Assembly (NCBI GenBank): GCA_009809945.1 | Contig: WTPW01000199.1 | Location: 108,820-172,819, forward strand | Source of the DNA: Gigaspora margarita | Lineage: Eukaryota; Glomeromycota; Glomeromycetes; Diversisporales; Gigasporaceae | DNA length: 64,000 nt | Reading direction: 5' to 3' | Shown: positions 1-11,758 of the stretch, piece by piece | Layout of the letters: the number at the start of each line of letters is the position of its first letter | How positions within the stretch are numbered: the first letter of the stretch is position 1 | The notes under the pieces: generated by a model | Databases searched by the model: none | What the model was told of the DNA's origin: nothing | What the model saw: only the letters and a program-made list of their open reading frames with translations | Program-made: the position numbers and the translations under genes

Positions 1-481
1 TGAATACAGAGATCACGTGGATTTCACTATCATCTGATTTTATGATCATCTGTAATATTATATAAGAATTGCAATTATGAATATAGGCACTTGTATGTTA
101 AATAGCAATAATATCTTGTTTAGGAAAAATTATACCAGGTGGATCTACTAGTTCTCTTGGAAAGTCAAAACAACAATGCTTTGTAAACCATGATTGAATT
201 TTTTATATGTTTGAGTACAGTGATGAAAAAGTGTCCATTTGCAAATTGCTAGCAAGTCTTATCAAAAGTTTTCTTTAAAGTGTAATAATCTAGAATCAGG
301 TATAGATAAAAAAGATGGATTTTTCAATAATTGTTTTAGGAGCCAATTGTTTAGCTTTAATTATTTCATCAGTTATAATTTCACCTTTATTGAAGAAGTA
401 ACTAATATCTTCTTGAATAATATTACTAATATAGTTTAGTAGACGTTGGCAAAATTCATGATCATTTTTAAGATTTGTCAT
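1..481 (-). pseudogene. Helitron Rep continuation, heavily decayed
   Basis: The segment 481-296 reads NLKNDHEFCQRLLNYISNII, the usual continuation after the HUH motif. Beyond its stop the similarity continues in other frames, for example FDFPRELVDPPGIIFPKQ at about 175-125 and a later HNCN stretch. Several frameshifts and stops are needed to follow it. The catalytic tyrosine motif and helicase would lie to the left of the window. Confidence 0.5.
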
Positions 482-1830
482 AACAAAATTGGATTAAGTG
501 CTCCATGAAACCAAATAAGCATATGACAGTGAGGAGTACTATGATCTTGATATTCTACAACACCATAGTAATTTTTTATAGACCCAAATATACCATTATC
601 TTTTCTTTTATATCCAATTAAAGTATCAATTAATATTTGAATAATTTTATCAAAATATTTAGCAACTGTACTAGAATCAAGATGTGCAAGTCGAGCTCTT
701 TCTGAAGCTTTTGGAAAATTTTTAGGAACAAGTTTATCTAGATTAATTTTATTTCCTGCATACATCATAACAATGGGGCTATGAAGTTCAGCAGGATTTA
801 TAGTTACAAATAATGAAGGTGCACCATCTCGCATAATAATAGCATGTATTTCATTTTGCATGTGTGCATGTGATTGATAAGATGCTATTAATTTAGAACC
901 AGCATTATTGACATTTATGAGTAATTCAAGAATAGCTGAATTGCTAATTGGTTGTTTATTTTGTTCTTGTTTAATAGCCAACATGATATCTTTGGGTTTG
1001 AGGAATGATATTAATTTGGCAGGTATTTCAAAATTGTTATTTTTTGTCAAGTTATATGATTCTGTTGACACTTCTTGTTGTTGCAAAATATTAAAGATAA
1101 CAAAAGGAAAAGATCTATGCTGTCTGAATTTTGAATCATGTTGATGTATAAGGTGATTAGCATATTTACTTAATGTAATATGTGATAATTGATCTTTATG
1201 ACCTCCAACACCATATGGATAGAGAACTGGAAATGCAGCTGGAAAAAGAAATGAATCTTCATATTTATTTAATAGTTTATTGCCATGAGATATACATAGT
1301 ATTTGAGATTGTTTATCTAGATTTTTTATTTCAGTTGTGAATTCATTTTATAATTGTGTATGGAGGCCTAAATTTTTAACTAGCTTTTGAAAAGAGAGCA
1401 GTGTAAGTTCTTTTTGAGTAATTGGCAAACTATTAACATTTATTATTCCAGAAGGCCTAAGTTCACTTGTATTACCAATTGAATTATTATTAATAAAATT
1501 TTTAAACTCTTGCTCTTTAATATCTGACAAATTATTATTTTCTTTATCTTCATTCTCACTATCAGACTCTTGAAAATTTGACAAAAAATTAGGTGTATAA
1601 CCTGTATAATGTTCTATTTTATAAGAATCAACATCTAGAACAGTGGTTGTTATGGTTAATGCTTCAGGAATCTCCCCTTCAGGTAGGCTATTTAACATTT
1701 TTATTAAGTTTAAATTTGTTTTTAAATAATTTATTATGTTCAAAAAGCCATAGAAGAGCTGATGTTTTCGAACTTGTAGTACTTTTTTAAGTTGATAATA
1801 GTTAGAAGCCCCTTTGCCAACAAATACTCT
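478..1830 (-). pseudogene. Helitron Rep (HUH endonuclease) domain, broken by an in-frame stop
   Basis: One frame runs from about 1830 to 478, broken only by TAA at 1345-1347. Upstream of the stop is an acidic Asn/Glu-rich linker. Downstream comes FPAAFPVLYPYGVGGHKD, then the conserved SHAHMQNEIHAIIMRDGAPS and FVTINPAELHSP, and then the metal-binding HUH motif in STPHCHMLIWFHGA. These match the Helitron Rep N-terminal domain. Lys/Tyr-rich sequence between the two motifs is as usual. The frame shifts by one base around 480, after which NLKNDHEFCQRLLNYI continues the domain. Confidence 0.75.
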
Positions 1831-2047
1831 TTATATATTCACAAAGTCGATACATTGGTAATGGTAATACAGTAATCAATGAAGCTGGGTTTTGAGGAAA
1901 TGTTACAATATGACCTTTAAGTTTATGATAAGTATGTTTTTTTTGTGATAATTGAATAAGATTCATGCAAGGATATCCAGATGATATTAGAAGTTGTTCC
2001 AGAATAGTTAGCCCCTGAAAACATAAAGGTGTGGGTCCAATCCACAT
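1802..2047 (-). pseudogene. Helitron protein, continuation of N-terminal domain
   Basis: The segment reads MWIGPTPLCFQGLTILEQLL and later KGHIVTFPQNPAS. The pattern (L-x-GLT-x-x-EQLL followed by a G-x-(V/I)-x-(T/S)-x-PQ motif) is one I associate with Helitron proteins between the zinc-binding region and Rep. It ends in a stop after ICWQRGF. Shifting the frame near 1815 gives VFVGKGASNYYQLKKVLQVR, which runs straight into the next segment, so a single small indel explains the break. Confidence 0.55.
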
Positions 2048-2055
2048 GTTAATAG

Positions 2056-2679
2056 CTAATAATAAAGAGGTGTTTTGTGTTTTTGTAAAAATTTATAGCA
2101 AGATTTACAAATGCGTAACTTAAAAGGAATATCTAAAATATCTTGGTATTCAGTTGGATAAATGAATCCAGAACAGTCAAGAAGAACTATTAGCCAACTA
2201 GTATTAATGTAGGGATGTTGATAATCAAAATCAATTTCAAATAATGGATCAGTTAGATCTACTGGTGCTTCATTTAAAGATAGATCAATTTCTTGTACTG
2301 ATATTTTTACATAACTTTTTTGATTGTAAAGTTTTGAACAAATAGCACATGGCAATTCTCTTAGTTCATCAGGATTAATTTTATCACAGAATTCAACTAA
2401 TGTATCTAAAGATATTTCTTCTTTTATAGATTGAGGCCATGTAGCATATTGTTGTTGTATTCTTTCAAATTCTTCATTTATTTCCATAATATGTAAAGGA
2501 ACACCTAAACATTCTGCTTGGTGATCTTTAACAATTCGAGCCTGAGTCTTTTTTTCTTTTTGAATATTATTTTGTTTTATATTTGATGATTTTCTATATT
2601 GAAGATTTTTACATTGTAAAGCCATTATTTTCTTATGTTTTCTCTTTTTTGCTTCACTACTAGTTTCTACAATAACCAT
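2056..2679 (-). pseudogene. Helitron protein N-terminal region with CxxC pairs
   Basis: The segment begins with a basic, lysine-rich stretch of about 60 residues. An acidic region follows and then two CxxC pairs (PCAICSKLYN and RICKSCYKFLQ), which look like a zinc-binding module. This layout is usual at the start of fungal Helitron proteins, ahead of the Rep domain (DUF6570-like region, from memory). The frame is lost just after KTPLYY. The next segment (2047-1802) continues the domain in another frame, so at least one indel separates them. The start at 2679 is an ATG. Confidence 0.6.
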
Positions 2680-4639
2680 AATATAAGAAGTATTTTATGA
2701 TATGAGACAAGGTGAAATGTTTAGCAAGTTAAAGTTTTGATAGTGATTGTTGAAGAATTATTTTTTTTTGAATAACTCAAAATTAAAAATTCATAATTAT
2801 AAATATGTTATTTATATTTATATTTTTAAACAATGCAATATGATTTAAGATTATATACAATGTATAGATAAAATTGTTATAATGCGGAGATTTTTGTTAT
2901 CATTGTGAGTGAGCTTTTCATTTTTCTTATTCAATATGGTCTAAAACATGAATTATCAGCACATTTTTGTTAATATCTTAATGAACAATGCCACTTATTT
3001 GTACCAGATTTTTATTTTTAGTACATTATTTTCAATTTATTTACAGTTTATATCTGCAATTGTATTGTGTTCATTTCTGGTAATGTACATATGTACTAGA
3101 CATATTTTGTTGATATGATATAATAATATTTGTCTTAACTAGTGTTTTAATCCTAATTAAAAATGCTCAGCTAATAATTTTGTATAGAACATGTCATCAA
3201 GTAGAGCTGAGCATTGACCTAGATCCAATGCTTCTGATTTGGAAATTCAGAGGCAGCCTCATCAAAATCGTATATAATATGTTATCGCATATTCATACTT
3301 GGGTGCAGTGTTGTCACTCAGACAACTCAGACAACTTTTGGACAGAATTTAACATCAAAATTTTATTAAAATAACCTACTTTAACCTACTTTAATTATTA
3401 ATTAAAGTATTAAAGTTGTTTAGAATTAACTTTTGTACATAAGTATACATTTTTAGGATAGATTTATTGAAGTCTGATAAAAGTCGAACTGTCCACTGGA
3501 CATTTTAAAATGCTTGGACAACAAAAAATGTGCAACACTGCTTGGGTGTACACTAATCTATATAAAAATATATTATATATAGGTTTATTATATTAAAGCG
3601 ACAAATGAAGTATTATATTATTAATATAACAAAGGTTTAATATATAGTTATACTATTTAATGATAATAAAAGTGTATTTAACTCACAAAATCTAATTTTA
3701 TAGACAGGTAATATTATTAATTATATAATGCAATCAAACAGAATCTTACTTCCTTATTCGCATTATACACTTGTAGTTTATGTGTAATGTTCTAAATTGA
3801 TATTAGTTAATATATAGTTAGTCAAATTGATATATGTGGCCTAATATTCAAACATACTAAACTGAATTGATGAAGTAGTTATTATTGTATTAGCTGATTT
3901 ATTGCAAAATCATGCTGATGTTTGTTTATAGTTAGTTTAGTGCTTTAGTTAAGGCTTATTGTTTAAGGGCAGGGGTTTTTTTGTTTTTACCTAGATGATA
4001 TATGGTTTTACCAACTTCAGGTTTATATGAATATCGGTTAATAGAATATATTAAAGTAGGGCTAGCAGTTAAATAGAAGGAAATTAGCATACTAATGCTA
4101 AGGGCATAAAATTTATGAACAGTTTTTTTATATTTCTTATTGCACAAAATTAGAAATTAATCTCATATAAACTTAAATGCAGGCATTATTCTGTTTGCAG
4201 TAAATTAAGAAAAATAATAAAATAAATAAAAATAAAAAATCAACCTATTCGTTCTGAATTTTGAAATCATTATAATGTGAAACGAAAATCAATTTCGCAT
4301 GGTCTAATAAAAAAATATATAAAAATTATCAACAAAATGGAATATTAGTGAGTTTGCGCATCTATACCAAATTACGTAAATATTTGCTAACACTTTTACT
4401 CAGAGACATAAATTATCTATTTACACTCAACCGCTAATTACAATGCATATATATGCCAAATTGTTTATTTTTACGTATGAGTAACAAAATACACAAATGA
4501 TTAATACAATAATAGTAAACATGTGAACCACAAATAACTTTTGTCACAGAATAAAGCAAGTTAAGTAAGATCTTGAATCACATAAAACTGAATCAGGATA
4601 TCACCCAATTTGATCTGATTAATTATACGATCAATTTAA
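2680..4639. other. AT-rich non-coding stretch with MITE remnants
   Basis: No convincing gene. A weak inverted pair, gcagtgttg near 3306 and caacactgc near 3532, may bound a short decayed element. 4240-4304 matches the right end of the Harbinger-like element at 13320-13716 (shared pattern: attttgaaat, then aacgaaaatcaa, then gcatggtc), so it is probably a truncated family member. The rest is featureless A/T. Confidence 0.4.
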
Positions 4640-5136
4640 GGGTAGGGGGTATGTCGATCATTTTTTATATGATCTTTGTGTCACTATTTTTTCTTTTGAA
4701 TATTAAAAAATATTTTATTATGTAAACTGTTTTTGAAAATTAATTAAAATTTGTAGAATAGGTTTTTCTGATTCTAATGGNAGTAAAATCATCAAAATNN
4801 GGTAGATATTTATCGAGATACATGTATTTAAAGGTTAGATATTATTTTGTCATATGATGATCATATGATATTTAATTAATAATCTTGTGTAACCCCAGAA
4901 AATTTGGAGGCTCCCCGGAAACTTTACAATATATACAAGTATATTTTTTTTTAAATATTTTATTTGCTAAAATTTTTACTACTATAAAGAACATAATCTA
5001 ACCTATTTACTACAAAAATTTGATAAAGATTAATTGTAATAGTAAAAAGTTTTATTAGTAGCATATTTCTATTTTTTATAAAAATCACGTTGTGACACTA
5101 ATATCATATGAAAAATAATTGACATACCCCCTACCC
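4640..5136. mobile_element. TTAA-flanked MITE with about 50-bp terminal inverted repeats
   Basis: The left end, GGGTAGGGGGTATGTC followed by a diverged ATTTTTTATATGAT and GTGTCAC, is mirrored at the right end (gtgacac near 5092, then GACATACCCCCTACCC). TTAA lies at both borders (4636-4639 and 5137-5140). A TTAA target duplication is the hallmark of piggyBac-type elements, so this is probably a non-autonomous relative. The interior has no ORF and contains three ambiguous bases (4781, 4799-4800). Confidence 0.65.
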
Positions 5137-5140
5137 TTAA

Positions 5141-5803
5141 GTGTTAGTTTACGAAACAATGTAGGGAGGGCATCGATAAAGTAATGCGAGTACAACAATA
5201 ATAATTTTTAAGGAGATATGAGATATTTAAGGGTAACAATTAACAATGCAACTTCAATGAATGATTTTATAGGGATGAATAAGATCAATTCAAGTATAAT
5301 AATAAGAGTAATGAGGTTGTATAATGTAACTTTATCACAAAGTATCTAAAAATCAGTTACGTTAAAATAACTGAGCAAAATAGAAAGCTCACAAAACATT
5401 CTTTTCTGTTATTATTAAATTAAATACAAACAACCCCTGCCACTATTTTGATTATTATCTGGATCATAAAATACAAAAAATCCTTAAAATTAATTCTTAT
5501 ATGGTACTGCATATAGTTGTATAGTCGACTGAACATCATAATTTTTAATGCTTATAATCATTATTGGCACACATATTAACCACAATTTGATTTTATAATC
5601 TGTTTACCAATAATTTGTAATGACAATGTTTGAAACCATGTGATGACATCAATCAATATCAAAACCAATATGGTAAATTGTAACACTTTCTATTGACCCA
5701 ATTTATTTAGTACATAATTAATATTTTTTAAAAAATTTTTAAATAATTATTTCGAACTTCTTGACAACAAATAATGTTAGCAAGATTTTAAGCACAAGTA
5801 GTG
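5141..5803. other. Featureless AT-rich intergenic DNA
   Basis: No ORF, RNA gene or clear repeat boundary was seen here. Confidence 0.4.
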
Positions 5804-6450
5804 ATGGGCAACGCGTAGAATTTAAAAACTTTCATGTATAATTTTCAATTTAAGATTATCTGGCCTGCGTTAGCATATCACCTGGCCCGTATTAACAAAA
5901 CATCTGGTCTGCTTTAACATTAATGGGCTGATTCATAATTAGTATTTGATATACCTACATAAAATATTATGCACACATTAACTTTTTATTGATTTCTCGC
6001 TCCACATATCTATGTACGTTCAAAGATAATGTGCAAACTGTACATTACAATAAAATTTTAAATTGTCATTATTAATAAAGTAGGAATCTAGATTTTTAAT
6101 TTCTTGCATGAAACAATACACCAAGAATATTGTGTACCATATGGGCAAAAATCTCCAATTTCAGTAATTATTTATATAAGTAATAAGGTTAAATAAATTT
6201 GAGCTATGATTTATGATTATTGACTATTTGATCAGAAATTAGAAACTCAATTATGAATTTCTTATGATTTGTTTATATATTTTTGTATGTATATAACCTA
6301 GTTATTTTTGTATGTATGTTCAGTACTTGTTTACTATAAATTTTAGTATATTTATACCTGATTATATACCCAATTACTTATAAATTCTTATACACTTATG
6401 ATTTGATCACTTTGTTACTATTATAATTTTCAGATATGTTATATAATAAT
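5804..6450 (-). mobile_element. hAT-like element fragment (TAGTGATGGGCAA end), copy 1
   Basis: Begins with TAGTGATGGGCAACGCG, a hAT-type terminus. The following sequence, with its gcGTTAGCAT and CTGGCC spaced motifs, is the reverse complement of 11762-11970 and 28402-28588. Similarity to copy 3 continues through an ATTAACTTTT..TCCACATAT block to about 6080. 6220-6420 is a diverged inverted copy of 10735-10930 and 25030-25235. No opposite terminus was found, so this copy is probably truncated. No coding capacity. Confidence 0.55.
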
Positions 6451-7888
6451 ATTTTAAAAAATTAGTTAAAATTAAGGCAAATTTGAATCGATGAATTTAA
6501 TAATTATAAGATTCAAATGTTTAAAAAGTAGGTAAAGTCTACATAAGCATTTTTATTTGTAATCAATGCTGTAAGATTTATAAGAAATGTTTATTATTTT
6601 AACGTACGTTCTCAAAAGAGCATAATTTAAATTCTTTTTGTTCGCAAAACTTTTTAGTGTTCATTATATATTAAATATATTGAACATTAATTTTTAAAGA
6701 ATGTTCTTGTTCATATTAGCTTCAAACAATATTGATATATATTATTTATTAATTTACAACAAAATTAATTCAAATTAATAAAATCAATAATATAATAATT
6801 AATTCTATAATCAAGTTTGCACCATTCTTGGTATGCTAATTGAAAATTAAGCTTTTCTTATACTGCATTTACTTACTAGTAGTTTAATATATAGTGAACT
6901 AAGTTATATGTAACTTTTAATAATAAAATAAGTAGATTATAAATAAATAACTTATGCTCTGATAGTTTAATATAGTAGATAAAATAACTTTTAATAAAGA
7001 ATTCTATTGTAAATAGAATAATAACTTATTTGAAAATAAATTCTATACTTACAATTTACACACTAAGTTCATGCTTATCTATTAGTAATTTTTTAAAATT
7101 TGTATATGATTCTTTGTATTTTTTCAACATAACAATGTATTATACAATAATAATTTTGTTAAAACTTTAAGTGCTTTTAATATTTGCTTATAGCAAAACA
7201 AACCTTTTTATAATATTTTACTAATGCCACTATTAGTTAATTAGAATCCAATTACTTTGTTATTTAACTATTTAAACTTTGTACTAACAAATACTTGTGT
7301 CTTTATTACTTGCTTAGTATTAGCATATCATTTGACCCAAATCGTCTATATATAAGTCTATACAACAATGATACTCTCAATATAAAAAACACACTATATG
7401 GCTAATGAATATTTTGTTTTAAAAATCTGTAAAGGCTATTTCCTTAAATATTTATTTGTTATCCATATTGTAAAACTTTAAACATATGTGCTACATATAG
7501 TACATATATATGTACAGAATTTGTCATGATCAAATTACATTATTAAATTAATAAACATTTTATATAATTTATTGTTCTCATTAGTAAATTTAGAACATAA
7601 AAATTTTATAATGTTCTCTTTGAGAACATTTCAAGAGGATAAAATGTTCTCAAATAAGAGAACCTTTTTTTAAATATTAATGTTCTTAAAAAAACTCAAA
7701 TGTTCATCGAGAACCATGAGAACATTGAATTTTAAATACTGGTGACCAGTAACACTATTTTCAGAACTTGTAATCGTCTCTACTCTGAAACAGAAAAGGG
7801 CATGTCTTTTATTAAAAGTTGGAACAGCAATGGAATAGGTAAAATTGAATAAATGATCATGCTTGTCTTAGAAATATAAAATGATCAA
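6451..7888. other. AT-rich non-coding DNA with clustered GAACA/TGTTC motifs
   Basis: No gene. From about 6600 to 7740 the half-sites TGTTC and GAACA recur many times. The best case is a perfect short palindrome, AATGTTCTC-TTT-GAGAACATT, near 7609-7629. These look like decayed simple-sequence or hairpin DNA rather than a recognised element. Confidence 0.35.
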
Positions 7889-8110
7889 TTGCTTCATCAG
7901 CAAAATAAATATACGAAATCTTTCGAAAGAAATTGCATGCCGAAATCTTTCGAAAGAATTGTGATCGACACAAAATATTTCGATTATTTTGAAATATTTC
8001 GAAATATTTTGAAATATTTTGAAATTGAAATTATTTCAAAAGATTTCAAAAGAAATTTTGAAATATTTCAAAATATATTGCGAAATATTGCGAAATAGGG
8101 CAAATAAAAA
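7889..8110. repeat. TTTCGAAA/AAATATTT low-complexity array
   Basis: A dense run of overlapping cgaaat, gaaatatttc and tttcgaaag units, both palindromic and quasi-tandem. The open frames seen here (Phe/Glu/Ile-rich) are by-products of the repeat. A second array of the same kind lies at 9630-9840. Confidence 0.55.
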
Positions 8111-8247
8111 CAATGCAACCCTGTACCTAATTATCCCCTCCAGGGTCGCAGGAGGTAATATTTTGCATATTATCACATTATTTCGCAATATTTCACAAAA
8201 TCTCAAAATTTTTTTAAAAAAAATAAATAAATGATATATATATTAAC

Positions 8248-8410
8248 ATAATCACGCTTTTGCAAATTTTTGAACGTTTTCACAGGTTTTTGCATTGTTT
8301 CGCAATTTAATATAAAATTTTATATTTTTTATTTATTATTATACATTATATATTTTAAAGTTATTTTAAATTAAATATACATTTTTATTCAATATTACAT
8401 ATTTTATTAT
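8248..8410 (+). repeat. Dispersed repeat, copy 1 (second copy 37258-37432)
   Basis: Starts TAATCACGCTTTTGCAAATT and continues with acaggtttttgca, a TTTCGCAATTTAATATAAAA block and an AT-rich tail. 37258-37432 is a direct diverged copy in the same order. Both copies are followed by A-rich DNA and the motif agtgaaaaaataaaaa/agaagtaaaaaaaaat. It is probably part of one unidentified mobile element family. Confidence 0.5.
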
Positions 8411-8559
8411 ACATATATTATACAAAAAAAAAGAAAAAAAAATGACAAAAAAAAATAAAACCAAAAAAAAATGACAAAAATGAAAAAAACAGTATTTAAA
8501 ATACTTTTGCACTTCGTCGCATATAATCCCATAAAAAACTAGCCCTACATACTTATTTT

Positions 8560-9480
8560 CGCTCACCCCAGTTAGCTATTATTTTGCTTCTTTGTTTTAA
8601 CTATCATTTTGCTTTGGCTATTTCTTTTGTTCTTCGTTTTGCTCTTCTTTTTAAATACTTCCTAAAAATAGTAGAGAAGTGAAAAAATAAAAAAAAAAAC
8701 ACTTCTCAAAAGTGTTGGTATTCCCGGAAAAATTTAGTTTGTTCTTGCAAAGTGCCGGAGAAGTTAGAGTTAGTGTTCTTAAAGTTGGTGTCTTGTAAAG
8801 TGCTAAAAAAGTCATTTTCTTACAAAGTGCTGAAGAAGTCAGAAATATAAAATAAAAATTAAAAAATAAGTAAAAAAATGAAAAAACAAACGAAAAAACA
8901 AAATATAAGCAAACTAAATAAAAAAATAATAATAAAGGAAGCCCCAAATCTCCATTTCTCTAAAAATTCAGAAATTGCCAAAAGCTAGGTTAATGTTCAC
9001 AGAATGCCGAAAAAGTCTGGGTTGGTTTTCTTGCAAAGTACCAGGAAGTAAGAGTTGTATTCTCACAAAGTGCTGGAATAAAAAAATTAATAAAAAAAAA
9101 TATAAAAAAAAAACAAAAACAAAAAGTGTCAAACGAAAAAATAAATGTAGCGAAACTTGCGAAAACTTGCGAAAACTTGCGCCTAACTAAATCATTTCTC
9201 TAAAGTCGCGTTCTTGGAAATTTTGAAATTGCTAGAGAAATTGGTTGTTCATTCTTGTAGCGTGTCAAAATTCTGAGTTGGCTTGCAAAGTCAATTTGGT
9301 GTTTTCGCAATGTGCCAAAAAGTTTTTGGTTTTTTTGCAAGGGGTTTGTAAAGTGTGAAAAAAATTAAAAAATAAAAAAAAAAGAAAAACAAAACGAAAA
9401 CAAAAAAAACAAAATGAAACTAAAAACAATGTAAAACAAAGTGAAAGAAAAAAAACAATGTAAAACTGTATAGAAGATCT
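8560..9480. repeat. Degenerate minisatellite (CAAAGTGCYRGAGAAGT-type units) in A-rich DNA
   Basis: Units such as TTGCAAAGTGCCGGAGAAGT, TTGTAAAGTGCTAAAAAAGT and TTACAAAGTGCTGAAGAAGT recur about every 40-45 bp (near 8735, 8780, 8820, 9030, 9065, 9285, 9310), separated by poly-A-rich runs. Open frames in it are Phe/Leu- or Lys-rich artefacts. Confidence 0.5.
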
Positions 9481-9629
9481 AATTTATAAACAACGATCTG
9501 ATCTGATCTTGTAATACAGAATTTGTAGTTTAATTTTGATACATCATACAACATTTTGAAGTATTTCAAAAATAGTCCAATGCATCCTGGGCATGACCCA
9601 GATTACAGATCTACTGATCCAGCCTATCC

Positions 9630-9840
9630 ATCCAGTTTTAAAATATTTCGAATTATTTTGATTACAAAATATTTCGAAAAATATTTCGAATCTACTTTCG
9701 AAATATTTCGAAACTATTTTCGAAATATTTCGACCCTGAAATCTTTCGAAATATACTTCGAAATATTTTGAAATCTATTGTGATATGCAAAAACTTTCAA
9801 AAGATTTTGCAGTAACACAAGATCTTTCGAAAGATTTCGG
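9630..9840. repeat. Second TTTCGAAA/AAATATTT array
   Basis: Repeated aaatatttcga and ctttcgaaaga units in both orientations, matching the 7889-8110 array. It sits directly after a short palindromic stretch (gcatcctgggcatgaccc). No coding function is supported. Confidence 0.5.
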
Positions 9841-10205
9841 TATATAAATTTGCTGATGTTAAAAATAAAATAATTTCTTGGTACCATTATAATAAAAGGT
9901 ATCATTAAATAAATATTGGTTAGACTTACTAGTAAGACTATAAATATAACTTCAAATAACTTCAAAAGAAAGATCAAAAAGTGGTTTGCCTACCAAAACT
10001 TCCATATTTTGTCTATAATTTCTTTTGAAATGTTTGAAAAAATCTGTTTTTTTTTCAAAAATAAAACAAAGTTCAATTAGAAAAGCACATTTAAGTAAAC
10101 GTATTATAAATTACTTACAGGTTTGTGCGGTAACTGGACTTGCACATTTGTAAATGAACATGTAAAGAATTCATGTGTGTTACGATAGTCAAAATTTCCA
10201 ATCCT

Positions 10206-10345
10206 ATTGGCTGCAGGTAGACTGGTCCTTGAACCAGACTAAACTAGGACCGGTCCATAGACCAGTTTATGAAATTTGGTCAAGTTTGTGATCTGCTGCT
10301 CGGACCCAGCCTTTTGAACTGAGACCAGACCAGGACGGGCTATAA
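10206..10345. repeat. GGACCAGTC-type low-complexity patch
   Basis: Clustered ctggtcc, ggaccggtcc and agaccag motifs in both orientations. Similar patches occur near 22990-23050 and 34850-34930. They resemble degenerated simple repeats often found near elements in this window. Confidence 0.35.
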
Positions 10346-10932
10346 CATCCCTACAACATGTCAATAATTGATATAAATTTAAATGATGTACGTATGTAGA
10401 ACATTTACACAGGAAGGAATGGTTTTTATTAGTGATGGGCAAATCCTGATTTTTCAAAAAATCCCACACGGGATTTGTGGGATCGAGTAGAGTTTCCAAA
10501 TTTTTCACAATTAATAAAATATATATATATAAATCATCACCAGGAATGTAATTTTCATTAAAATCATAATCATTTCTTATAAACCTTACTGCATTTTATT
10601 ACAAATATAATGCTTGTATAGATTTTGCCTACTTTTAAAACATTTTAATCTTATAATTATTAAATTTATCAATTCAGATTTGTCTTAATTTTATCAATTT
10701 ATTTTTAAAATATTATTATATTTAAAAATTAAAATGCCAACAAAATGATCAAATCATATAGCGTATAAAAATTTATAAGTAATCAAGTGCATAACGAGAT
10801 ATAAATGTGCTACTGTAAATTTATAAGTAATAAGGTTATACACACAAAATTATTAACGACTCATAAGAAAATAATCAGGTTTATAATTTCTGATCAAATA
10901 GTCACTTTTAAACTCAATAATTACTAGTTATC

Positions 10933-11103
10933 AGGTAGAATGTAGATGATATTGAGTCAGCGCCATTTAGCGGCCATTGTTAACTCAGATTATGCCGCGA
11001 AGCAGCTATTGTTGACTCAGATTATGCTGCGAAGCGGCAAGATCTAAGTCAAACAAATGGTCACTAAATGATGCTGACCCAATGTCATCTACATTTTCTA
11101 CCT
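10933..11103. mobile_element. Short palindromic MITE, AGGTAGAATGTAGATGA termini
   Basis: The left arm AGGTAGAATGTAGATGATAT and then GAGTCAGC is mirrored at the right by GCTGACCC, then ATCTACATTTTCTACCT. The centre holds two tandem copies of a TTGACTCAGATTATGCNGCG unit. TA-rich flanks (tta..tc and aataa). No ORF. Confidence 0.6.
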
Positions 11104-11398
11104 AATAATGATATTATCCGGGAGTGGTCATTGATCATGTTACCCATATTAATTCCGTAAATTATTGTTATTTCATAAAGCTTAGTTTATTGATTATGTG
11201 GTTTCTTTCCCTATTTGTTTTTTTGCTTTTTCTTTTTTCTTTTTTTCTTTTTTTTTTTACTCGGAGACTTTTTGACATAAATTAAAACAATCGTTAATAT
11301 AACATAAATAAAAAACCAAAAAAGATATATATCCAAAAAATTAAATATTAAAATTCTGAACCATGGAATAAACTTTGACATACCGTGATATAGTATTA

Positions 11399-11758
11399 CA
11401 GCTGATTTGAAAATTAGTGGGACAGTGATGAATTTTTGTGATGATCATCCAAATTTCGGTAATTATTTTTCGCATTTTTCGGTAATAACAGTATAGTTTT
11501 TCGATAATATAATTTTCGGCTGATATATTATTGCGGTATCATTTGTTTTGCTTTTCGGACTGATCTGGGATGTTTTGTAACAAGCCATCCTGGATCAGTC
11601 CGAAAATCTAAACAAACGATACCGTGATAAATATATCAGCTGAAAATTATATTATCGAAAAACTATACTGTTATTACTGAAAAATGCAAAAATAATTACC
11701 AAAATTTGGATGATCATCACAAAAATTCATCACTGTCCCACTAATTTTCAAATCAGCT
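11399..11758. mobile_element. Palindromic TA-flanked MITE (CAGCTGATT family), copy A
   Basis: About 360 bp that folds almost entirely on itself. The arm starts CAGCTGATTTGAAAATTAGT and ends with its inverse (ACTAATTTTCAAATCAGCT). Arms are about 170 bp and match nearly throughout, with the centre around 11579. TA abuts both ends approximately, as for Tc1/mariner-type elements. Two more copies are at 25291-25675 and 30292-30522. Confidence 0.7.

Larger units (their letters stand above)
1..2679 (-). mobile_element. Decayed Helitron (Rep/helicase element), truncated by window edge
   Basis: Five consecutive minus-strand open segments read in order as one Helitron protein. They are a cysteine-rich N-terminal region (2679-2056), a segment with GHIVTFPQNPAS (2047-1802), a linker, a Rep domain with the HUH motif TPHCHMLIW, and a further Rep segment running to the left edge. 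The segments are separated by frame changes near 2050, 1815 and 480 and by an in-frame TAA at 1345-1347, so this copy cannot encode a full protein. The helicase half and the 3' terminus lie outside the window. The 5' TC terminus upstream of 2679 was not identified. Known for the family: rolling-circle transposition using an HUH endonuclease fused to a helicase. Confidence 0.8.

Noticed and set aside
3956-4147. 63-codon minus-strand frame with a hydrophobic stretch
   Set aside because: Isolated in AT-rich DNA, no recognisable domain and no intron or homologue evidence.
8100-8165. Possible SINE or tRNA-like sequence (ccctccagggtcgcagg)
   Set aside because: No A-box/B-box pair and no cloverleaf could be formed; no tRNA or rRNA gene was found anywhere in the window.
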